A DNA stretch of 64,000 nt from Selaginella moellendorffii. Its lineage: Eukaryota; Streptophyta; Lycopodiopsida; Selaginellales; Selaginellaceae. Under the pieces are notes generated by a model. The model was not told where the DNA came from. It saw only the letters and a program-made list of their open reading frames with translations, and made no database searches. This document shows positions 11,272 to 19,491 of the stretch, one piece after another. Made by a program: the position numbers and the translations under genes. The DNA is taken from NCBI RefSeq assembly GCF_000143415.4, contig NW_003314267.1, forward strand, positions 3,223,407 to 3,287,406, in the 5' to 3' direction. Positions within the stretch are counted from its first letter, which is position 1. Every line of letters begins with the position of its first letter.

Positions 11272-12803
11272 TGTAAGCGACTAATTTTTCCATTCTACTT
11301 TAGTCACTTAACCACACCTCCGACCACTTGGAGGAGTCTCATTCACAACCTCCATTAGTCCAATTCAGGACTTGGGACTTGCTAGCCCCAAGAATGGCAT
11401 CCATGCCACTCAACACTTGCACCTGGTCCAAGTGCTCCACGTGTCCGGTCCTGAGACCGACACTCAAAGGTACCACTGACATCTCGGCCCGTTACGCTAA
11501 GGCCATGTCCATTCACCTTTGCTGCACTAGTGGTTCAACACCACTTGCATCACCACCTCGTCTCTCCAAGACTTGGCCATGTGTCCACGAGTGGTCATCC
11601 TAGATCCACTCCTTAGCATCCTTAGGATGCCCACAGACCTAGGGAATTGCCTTCCCCAAAGTCCCTTTGTCAGTTCCTACCAAGTCCCTTTCTGCCCCTG
11701 GCCGTGTTTGCCAACACTGCCACTGGATCGAGGCCCACAGGCCCGACCACTAAGTCCCACGGTCCTCTGGGACTTCCTCACCACACGACTGTGTCCTTGG
11801 TCACTACCCCAGAGGACTGCTCCTCTTCCTTTCCACAGTCTGGGCCTTTGGGACGACATTTCGGAACACCGTGGCCTTACGCGAGCCACCTGGGTACTCT
11901 CCCCACCTATCGCCTTTAGGTGCTCTAGCCATGGGCTTAGAGCAAGGTTCCGTTGAGCCACGCCTGGTATCCAAGTAGGTAGTGCCGCCCACACTTGGAC
12001 TGGGAGCATCGGCCAGTCGATCTCCCGGGGGAACTAGAGCCGGCTCTTGAACACTTCACCAAGCTACCCCGCTTGTCGGTCCGTATTCACTCTAGTCTTG
12101 GACTTCCCAGTGGTCAGTTCATCACCCAACACTGGGTCTGGCCTTCCTAGGCCAAACTGGCCTTTCCTGGCCAAACTGGCTCCACTGCAGTCCTCCCCCT
12201 TACTATACTTTTGGAGCTCACCAAACCCCCCAGGGTCTGGGAGACGAACGCTTTGGGCTTTCACCCTCTCAGGCTCCGGACTCGGACTCGGACTCGGACT
12301 CAGATTCGGACTCGGACTCGGACTCGGGCTCGGGCTCGGTCTCGGCCTCGGCCTCGGTCTCGGTCTCGGTCCCGATCTCAGTCTTGGTCTCGGTCTCGGT
12401 CCCGGTCTCGGTCCCGGTCTCGGTCTTGACTTCGGACTCCATCTCGGACTCCATCTCGGGTCCATCTCGGGTCCATCTCGGACTCCATCTCAGACTCCAT
12501 CTCGGGTCCATCTCGGACTCCACTTCGGACTCCAACTCGGGTCCATCTCGGGTCCACCTCGGACTCCATCTCGGACTCCATCTCGGACTCCATCTCGGGT
12601 CCATCTCGGACTCCACTTCGGACTCCAACTCGGGTCCATCTTGGGTCCACCTCGGACTCCATCTCGGACTCCATCTCGGACTCCATCTCGGGTCCATCTC
12701 GGACTCCACTTCGGACTCCAACTCGGACTCCATCTCGCTTCGGCCACTACCATGTGGCGCCCTTCCGGCTCCACTTTGGGGCCTAGGGATTTTGTGTCTC
12801 ACA
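11272..12803 (-). mobile_element. 5' LTR of element B
   Basis: 1,532 bp, TG...CA, nearly identical to 5671-7208; hexamer array at about 12277-12737. The promoter-like block (GGGTGAAAGCCCAAAGC ... AGTATAGTAAGG, minus strand) lies at about 12200-12270. Confidence 0.9.
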
Positions 12804-13571
12804 CCGTATTCACTCTAGTCTTGGACTTCCCAGTGGTCAGTTCATCACCCAACACTGGGTCTGGCCTTCCTGGGCCAAACTGGCCTTTCCTGGCCAAACT
12901 GGCTCCACTGCAGTCCTCCCCCTACTATACTTTTGGAGCTCACCAAACCCCCCAGGGTCTGGGAGACGAACGCTTTGGGCTTTCACCCTCTCAGGCTCCG
13001 GACTCGGACTCGGACTCGGACTCGGATTCGGATTCGGACTCGGACTCGGGCTCGGGCTCGGTCTTGGCCTCGGCCTCGGTCTCGGTCTCGGTCCCGATCT
13101 CGGTCTCGGTCTCGGTCCCGGTCTCGGTTCCGGTCTCGGTCTCGACTTCGGACTCCATCTCGGACTCCATCTCGGACTCCATCTCGGACTCCATCTCGGG
13201 TCCATCTCGGGTCCATCTCGGACTCCATCTCGGACTCCATCTCGGGTCCATCTCGGACTCCATTTCGGACTCCATCTCGGACTCCATCTCGGGTCCATCT
13301 CGGACTCCATCTCGGACTCCATCTCGAGTCCATCTCGGACACTCCCACGTGTCATGTGTTGGTCCTTTTGGGTCTCTTTTTGGAGCCTTGCCTTTTGCTC
13401 GCTTCGTGCTCGTTCCTCGAGCACTTCGTTAGGAGTTCCACTCCCGCTCTTGACTTTTCAAGTCGGAGCTTTTGGTCCAAACGTGTTACGCTCGTTTGGC
13501 TCTCGCTTCGGCCACTACCATGTGGCGCCCTTCCGGCTCCAATTTGGGGCCTAGGGATTTTGTGTCTCACA
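12804..13571 (-). mobile_element. LARD-like element A, 5' LTR, distal part
   Basis: Starts with the second CCGTA (12804-12808) and continues the LTR broken at 5670, ending GTCTCACA at 13571. Hexamer array at about 12999-13340. Unlike copy B it keeps the ~165-bp segment between array and LTR end, as in 1-793, so the two outer LTRs belong together. Confidence 0.9.
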
Positions 13572-14153
13572 TAAGCGTCCTTGGGTTTGAATAGTACTGG
13601 GATAGATGACCTTCTAGAAAGTCTATATTCAAAAGCTTACATTTAGTATTAGAATGGTTTCAAGTTCGACTCTATTAGTTGGCTTAAGGAAATCGCACCA
13701 CTTGTTAATTGACATCTGGCTGGGCTCGACCCGAGGGGTCGATAGGGTGTCACCTTCTAAAAAGTCTATATTCAAAAGCTTACATTTAATATTGGAGTGG
13801 TCTCAAGTTCGACTCTGTTAGTTGGCTTAAGGGAATCGCACCACTTGTTAATTGACATCTGGCTGGGCTCGACCCGAGGGGTCGATAGGGTGTCAAGAGA
13901 AGAGAGCTGGGCTCTCAGGAGAGCTATAGCTCTTAACTTCCATTCACGAGGGTGTGAACTTGCAGGGAAGCAAACTAAAACTTGCATGGTGGATTGTAAG
14001 CAATCAAAGAGAACAACTTGAGAGACGGTCCATGGGGTTCAATATAAAGGGAAAGGGCCCATCGGTTAAGGGATACTTGGGGTTAAGCATCTTTAAGTTT
14101 AAATAGTACTGGGCTAGGTGACCTCCCAAAAAGTTTAAATTCATAAGCTTACA
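13572..14153 (+). mobile_element. Cassandra-like TRIM remnant with 5S rRNA-like LTRs
   Basis: An intact-looking 263-bp LTR lies at 13891-14153 (TGTCAAGAG...GCTTACA). Before it are two copies of a ~107-bp internal region (13642-13747 and 13785-13890), each ending in the purine-rich GAGGGGTCGATAGGG directly before TGTCA. An LTR end fragment (13572-13641) and an internally deleted LTR (13748-13784) complete a tandem structure. Both LTR ends carry a 5S-rRNA-like stretch with ATAGTACTGGG and TGACC. Small LTRs with a 5S core and no coding region are the hallmark of Cassandra TRIMs; a clear Met-tRNA PBS is not seen (a degenerate TGGTCTCAAG is possible). Confidence 0.7.
14065..14137 (+). other. 5S rRNA-like core within the TRIM LTR
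   Basis: Resembles the 3' half of plant 5S rRNA: GGTTAAGC, then ATAGTACTGGGC, then GGTGACCTCCC followed by AAAAGT where 5S has GGGAAGT. A second, shorter match is at 13572-13625. It is diverged and embedded in an LTR, so it is not a 5S gene. Confidence 0.7.
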
Positions 14154-16151
14154 GTCATATAGAAAATGAAGAATAGAATAATTTTTAAGTGTATAACCCA
14201 AAGAGTAAAAGGACAAAATGATAAAATGACATAGTCTTAAAGCATCCAACATCCTAATGCCAAGACCAACATGCAAAATAGAGTTAAATAAAATTTAATA
14301 CTATTTTAACATAGCAATGGTGTGATGTGAGGATATGGGTACTCCAAACTAGCATGGTATGAAGCTTAAGGTTAAACCTAAACTGAATAGATAAGCATAT
14401 AACTAGGGAACTAAACTATGCCTCAGGTTAATCAAGAGTTACTCATAGTATTGCTCAATTGATGATTAAATCATAGTGATATTTAATCATATCCATATAA
14501 CTGTAAGCATTGTATTTGGATCACAAAGGATTCTTTGCTGGATTCTAGAATTCTTGGCAGCAAACCCTCGATTTTGGATTTTATAAAGTTGCTTGATCAA
14601 ATGATAAACCCCAAAATTATTGATAGTGAAGCTATTGTATTTACATGTAGTAACATTATAGTAACTTTGATTGAATTTTCAAGAATGATCTATTATGCTA
14701 ATTTTGGTTCCGTGAGGGTTTGCTTATTAAGGTTTAGGGAAAATTTATAACATTTGTTTGCTATAGCTTATCGGTTACGATTAGCATTTGGAGTAAATTG
14801 TTAGATGGCAAAGGTATGTAATTGAGGCATTGATATTACTAACATTTGTTAATGAAAGTGGCATTGTTATGTCAAGTGATGAGAAGTTTTCCTTATAGCT
14901 TAAATTTTGATATTATTTTTTCTTTTAGTGTTTCATATTAGATCTTGAAAGTGATTGAAAAAAAATGTAAGTGTAGTACAGATATCCAAAGATATGGTCT
15001 CTATTATTTAGTTTTGGGTATTCGTTAGCATTTGTGGATGCTATGCCAAAATATATGGGCATATTGTTAAATGCTTAGGCATATTTTTAGGTCATAAGAA
15101 TTTGTGTTTATGTGAACTTGTAGATAGAAGGAAATTGATTGAGTCTTAAGTTTTTTTGTTTTTGAATAGAGAGTTATTCTTTCTTTAAAATGGAAAACTT
15201 TTCTTAAACTTTTCCAATATCTAATTTATTAATATTTTTGCCTAAAAACCATTCTACTTTCATAAGCCATTGAAAGGGTTAAAGTTGACTTTAATTAATT
15301 TAGATCTTATTATATAATACAGCTTCAAAAAGATACAAACTTCTAGGGTTAAAGCAATTGAGTTGGATAGAGTTTGGAACTGATGTGGAAAAGTAGCTAA
15401 TGCACTTTTCTAGAAAATGACTCTTATACCTTTCTTTTATAGCATTAGGTTTAGTGGTAGATGGCACTTTATATTTTATTTGACTCTATAAGAGTTATAA
15501 GCTCTTATTAATCTTGATTTTGTTTTGGTGGCTTAACACCTTGGCTGAAGAAGGTGTCTAGTTTAGTTGTTTGAGGTTTAGGTATTAGTATCTAAATGAT
15601 AACTTTTCTTGTTAGTAGGTTGTGTACAAAATGAGTCCATCTCATAGATATATATATTAGTGAGCTTATCAAGGTTAGATTGCATTTAAGTAGTTATTTT
15701 GTTCATACTTGTCCATGTTCCTATGTGTTGTACTTGGCATGTTACTCTATTGTTGGACAAATATATAACTTAATGATATGAGTTTCGTACTTAGGTCTTA
15801 TGAAGATGAGTTGTAAAGTGATTGATAGTTCTTTTGCAACTAATGATTGCTTGTAAAATTTATTGAGGATTAATAACACTTGTTTTTCTATGATATTTAA
15901 TAGTGATAGGTTTCTTTATTAAATTGTATTGTGAAGGATTGTATCATTAACCTTGTATAGTTTTTCTATGGTAGCATTTTGATCTATCTCTGTCGATATT
16001 GTCTTGTTGTGTTTAGTATGTAGTGTTGGATTACATTGATCCAACACTAATATACTAAATTAATATCAAACTCTATTTAACTTTGTTTTGCATGTTAATT
16101 ATGACATTGGGGAGTCTATATTCTAGTTCCTTCACTTCTTAGGTGTATGCC
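14154..16151. other. AT-rich intergenic stretch without a gene
   Basis: About 2 kb of AT-rich DNA; open frames are short and show no family motif. The only structure noted is a perfect 11-bp hairpin at 16021-16049. Confidence 0.7.
16021..16049. repeat. Perfect 11-bp inverted repeat (hairpin)
   Basis: TAGTGTTGGAT, a 7-nt spacer TACATTG, then ATCCAACACTA. It lies about 100 bp from the left end of the Gypsy element. Role unknown; it may be the end of a small DNA transposon or a chance hairpin. Confidence 0.6.
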
Positions 16152-16156
16152 TAGTA

Positions 16157-16268
16157 TGAAACGAACAAGAGAGTGAACCCTAGGCCAACCTCCCAACCCT
16201 TAAGGCGTTACGGCCTTAAATCCCACCGGCCATGGAATATTCTCGGAATATTCCCGTGGTTCGTGTCA
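16157..16268 (-). repeat. 3' LTR of the short-LTR Gypsy element
   Basis: 112 bp, sense start TGACACGAACC and end TTCGTTTCA. It contains a perfect 6-bp hairpin TTAAGG/CCTTAA around loop CCGTAACG (sense), at 16200-16219. Confidence 0.9.
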
Positions 16269-16626
16269 TTCTCCCCTCCCTCATGACCCAGCCACATACG
16301 GTAGCCTTGAGAAGCTAAACGAGCCTCAAATGAAGGGAGTCCAAGGCAATACGGCCATGGAGAAAATATGTGCAAATGGCAACACCAACGTCGCAACAAA
16401 TGGTCACGAAAGAAAGAAAGCAATACGGCTTTCTCACATGACAATACGGTCATGGAAAACAAGAGAATGAGAATAAAACAAATGGCTCAAATCATATAGC
16501 AATACGGCTATAGAACTCAATTCTCCCCTTCCTCAGGAATGTTATCCAAGTCATAACTAGAACTCGGAAACACTCTTTTCACGTCATCCTTCCCCATGTA
16601 GCTTCGTCCATGGAATAACCATTCCA
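16269..16626 (-). other. 3' untranslated region with repeated constant-loop hairpins
   Basis: Non-coding interval between the integrase stop and the 3' LTR. It holds four copies of CAATACGG (plus strand; 16347, 16421, 16442, 16500), each flanked by a different complementary pair: CCAAGG/CCATGG, AGAAAG/CTTTCT, CATGA/TCATG, TATAG/CTATA. A related CATACGG loop is at 16295-16301 with a stem that pairs using G-U on the sense RNA. See findings. Confidence 0.8.
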
Positions 16627-17668
16627 CTAAACTAACAACTCCCTAGTTGTTTTCCGGCATGTTTTCACCAATCTTTGAGCAAGAATATTGGCCGGACCAG
16701 CCTTCTCTGCATCAATCTCTAGAACTTGGATGATGGACTGATCCACGATATCACCAGAGTGCAAACACGCTTTAAGCTTGCTCACATGGAACATTGGATG
16801 AATCTTCGAACTAACTGGCAAGTCCAAAGTGTATGCAAGATCCCCTACACGCTGTAAAATTGTCCAAGGTCCACAATACCGTGGAGACAACTTAGCACTG
16901 CCACCTCCTTTTAGAGACCGTTGTGCATTTGACAGCTTAAGGAAAACCTTCTCACCAACTTTGTACTCTTGATGACGACGATGCTCATCAGCCAATCTTT
17001 TGTCTCATTCTTGAGCTTGCCTCATGTTCAATTTTGCCAACTCAAGCTTATCCTGCATATCCTCAAGGAAATCACAAGCATGAGAAACCCGAACCAAAGC
17101 CAAATTCAAAGTCACAGGAGACCTAGGCTCATAGCCATACATCGCCATAAAAGGAGACATGCCAATAGCTGATTGATGAGTGCTATTGTGAGCAAACTGA
17201 AGTAAAGGCAAGTATTTCTCCCATACTCCTTGTCGAGTCAAGTTTCCCACAAAAGACCGTAGCATATCTTCTAATAGATGATTCATGCGCTCTGTCTGCC
17301 CATCAGATTGTGGATGCTCACCACTACTCATGCTCAGTTTAGTCTCTAGTTTCTCAAAGACCGTTTGCCAAAACTTGGACGTGAACTTAGGATGCCGATC
17401 ACTCACAATATCACCCAGCAAACCATAAAGACTGAATAACCGGTCTACAAACAACTGAGCAAGTTCAGAAGCTTTTATCGTTGTCTTCACAGGGAAGAAG
17501 TGAGCCATCTTCGTCAAACGATCCACAATAACCCAAATAGCATCATTTCCTCGAAAGGTTTTGGGCAAACCAGTGATAAAGTCCATCAAGATGCTATCCC
17601 ACTTATTCTCGGGTACACGTAAAAGATGATAGAGGCCAGTGAGCTTCTGATGATCAACTTTGACCGCC
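16627..17668 (-). pseudogene. Gypsy integrase (core and C-terminal domain), broken
   Basis: Two open pieces. 17589-17005 carries the rve core with MDFITGLPKT (first Asp), SDRHPKF (second Asp) and DGQTERMNH (Glu): the DDE triad is present. 16995-16627 carries the C-terminal domain with GEKVFLKL and HPMFHVSKLK. Stops separate it from the zinc-binding piece upstream (TAG where Gln is usual) and from the C-terminal piece (TGA). No chromodomain follows. The protein would insert element DNA into the chromosome if intact. Confidence 0.9.
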
Positions 17669-18347
17669 TAGCAGGTCAAACAACCATGTATGTACTTCTC
17701 AACATCTGACTTCATCCCAGGCCAAAAGAAATGCCTCTTCACCAATATATACGTTCTCAATACCCCCGGATGCCCAACACTTGGCACATCATGACACTCA
17801 ACCAAAATCTGTTTGATGAGTTTGTCAACAGAAGGAACCATTACACGTCCCTTCTTCACCAGAATTCCATCTCGTATTTCGAATGACGCAAACTTGTCAC
17901 CCTTCAAATCCGTAGAGGCGTCCCTCAACAAAACCTTCGCGCGAATATCAGTGATGAAGGAGTCGAAGTCATCAAACTCCTTAAGCTCATTCAAGAGATC
18001 GCTGGATAGCTTCACAAACGAGATGGAATTTACCATCCTGGATAACGCATCAGCCACCTTATTGTCACCTCCATGCTTGTACCGGATCTTAACAGACATT
18101 TCCTGCAGGAACTCTTGCCAACAAGCAAGACGGCCTCAAAGATCCACATCTGGAGAGACTGATGATCTGAATCTACATAGAAGTCCGATCTATATAGATA
18201 ATATTGCCATTCTCGAGTAGGTCAATGCTGCTGTGTGACATCAAACTTGTGGCTCATGAAGGCAAGAGAATGCCTAACTTGAAGCAATACGGCCTCAAAA
18301 GCACTATTACTCACATCATTGCCTATAATTTCCACCACAGTCACCTT
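17668..18347 (-). pseudogene. Partial RNase H and integrase H2C2 zinc-binding domain
   Basis: 18347-18222 resembles the start of the Gypsy RNase H domain (VSNSAFEAVLLQ, LAFMSHKF). After a stop and disrupted sequence it continues with IRYKHGGDNKVADALSR, the end of RNase H. Then follows the HHCC domain with GHPGVLRT, FFWPGM and a CLTC end. The reading frame changes at least once between 18222 and 18099. Confidence 0.8.
18285..18292 (-). other. Fifth constant-loop hairpin (inside RNase H remnant)
   Basis: CAATACGG on the plus strand, flanked by TTGAAG and CCTCAA (5 of 6 pairs). It is the same loop as in the 3' untranslated region but lies in the pol remnant. Confidence 0.55.
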
Positions 18348-18348
18348 A

Positions 18349-19350
18349 TCATTCATTGACCCCTTCAGAACAATCCTTGCTCTGATGTCCAGCTCTATGG
18401 CAACGAAAACAATTGCCCTCCGCCTTGTCTTTCTCTCGCTGGTCCAAACGAAGTTTCTTAGCTTCACTGCCATCTTCATGCTTCAAGCCACAACGGAATA
18501 ACGACTGTTTCTTCCCCGAATATGAAGAATTAGCAAGTTGGTCATCACGTTGACTACTCCGTGGACTATCTTGTTGACCAGAGTTGACCAAGTTGACTGA
18601 CGGTTCGGGTGAAAAGATCTGAGCCTTAGTGATAGCATCAGTCAATGTTGCTGGAAAATCCTTCTTGACCTTCTGCTGCACATCCACCGAGCTCAATCCT
18701 TTGATAAAACATTGCACCTTTAGCAGTTTATTATAGGTGCCCATGAGACTAAGGCAAAGATCACGGAACTTGCGGGCATACACATCCAAAGACAAAGTCC
18801 CTTGCCGGATCTCTAACAACTAATTCACGAAATCAACCTCTTCAAACTTCTTGACAAACGAAGCGCGAAAAACCTTTGTCAAAGCAGTCCAAGAAGTCGG
18901 CTTCGGATTAGCTTTGATGTAGTTCTTCCACCACGAAGAAGCATGGCCCGTAAGCTTCGTCACAAAGAAATCTATCTTCACCTTATCCTCACAAGGATTG
19001 TGAAACCAACAACTTTCCCACAATTCCAACCAAAAATTAACCTTTTGACTATCACAAACATCCAGTGATGATTTCCATTCCATAATACCATAATCCTTGG
19101 CATGCTTGACGTACCAATAGTAATCACGGACATGAGATCGATTCAATCCTTGAGGGTCCATGCGAAGCAAGAAATCCTTAATTAGATTGACGGAATCCTT
19201 AACCTCCTTTATGTCGCTCTGAACCGCAGAAATCTGGCATCCTTGCCGTAGAACAATATCATCAAGAGTCTTTTCCGCATTGTCATGGCTATCATCACTA
19301 ACGCCATACTCTTCATCAAGATCAATATCTTGCTCTCCCGCCATCCCCAA
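18349..19350 (-). pseudogene. Gypsy gag with CCHC zinc knuckle, one in-frame stop
   Basis: Starts 11 bp after the PBS. The first piece (19350-18820, 176 codons) has the retrotransposon gag core with WLELWESCW, LTGHASSWWKNY and FVKKFEE. An in-frame TAG separates it from the second piece (18819-18349), which ends in a CX2CX4HX4C knuckle, CFRCHRAGHQSKDC. Gag packages element RNA. Related proteins often have Gln at this kind of position, so TAG is probably a CAG-to-TAG change. Confidence 0.88.
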
Positions 19351-19362
19351 AAGAACGTGCTA

Positions 19363-19373
19363 CTCCGATACCA
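19363..19373 (-). promoter_or_regulatory. Primer-binding site of the short-LTR Gypsy element
   Basis: Minus strand TGGTATCGGAG, one base after the 5' LTR end; initiator Met-tRNA type. Confidence 0.85.
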
Positions 19374-19374
19374 A

Positions 19375-19486
19375 TGAAACGAACAAGAGAGTGAACCCTA
19401 GGCCAACCTCCTAACCCTTAAGGCGTTACGGCCTTAAATCCCACCGGCCATGGAATATTCTCGAAATATTCCCATGGTTCGTGTTA
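19375..19486 (-). repeat. 5' LTR of the short-LTR Gypsy element
   Basis: 112 bp, followed by TSD TAGTA at 19487-19491. The start is TAACACG instead of TGACACG, a G-to-A change of the terminal TG. It carries the same CCGTAACG-loop hairpin as the other LTR. Confidence 0.9.
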
Positions 19487-19491
19487 TAGTA

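Larger units (their letters stand above)
5671..12803 (-). mobile_element. LARD-like element B, complete, nested in the LTR of element A
   Basis: A complete 7.13-kb element: 3' LTR 5671-7208, internal 7209-11271, 5' LTR 11272-12803, with TG...CA ends and TSD CCGTA. Its two LTRs are almost identical; most differences are array length plus a few substitutions. Both lack the segment present in element A's LTR between the array and the CTCGCTTCGG box. That shared deletion and near identity support a single, fairly recent insertion. The internal region again has no gag/pol. Confidence 0.92.
16157..19486 (-). mobile_element. Gypsy retrotransposon with 112-bp LTRs, internally deleted
   Basis: 3.33 kb, flanked by TSD TAGTA (16152-16156 and 19487-19491). 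LTRs 16157-16268 (3') and 19375-19486 (5') are 112 bp each and differ at few positions. On the minus strand: PBS TGGTATCGGAG abutting the 5' LTR, gag, a partial RNase H, integrase, a ~360-bp 3' untranslated part, then polypurine tract GAGGGAGGGGAGAA (16282-16269). Protease and RT are missing: the gag zinc knuckle is followed within a few bases by the RNase H start. The LTRs are unusually short for Gypsy. The element cannot reverse-transcribe itself. Confidence 0.9.

Noticed and set aside
12047-13432. 461-codon open frame and other long frames over the LTR arrays (for example 6394-7309, 40300-41330, 45348-46211, 58738-59755)
   Set aside because: They are open only because the GGNCTC repeat has a period divisible by three and no stops in any frame. 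They cross LTR junctions and give low-complexity peptides on both strands.
14065-14137. Functional 5S rRNA gene
   Set aside because: Diverged from 5S at conserved positions, lacks a good 5' half and lies inside an LTR.
14535-14750. 71-codon frame in AT-rich DNA
   Set aside because: No motif, no homology that I recognise, and length expected by chance.
17813-18220. Plus-strand 135-codon frame
   Set aside because: Shadow of the minus-strand Gypsy pol region.
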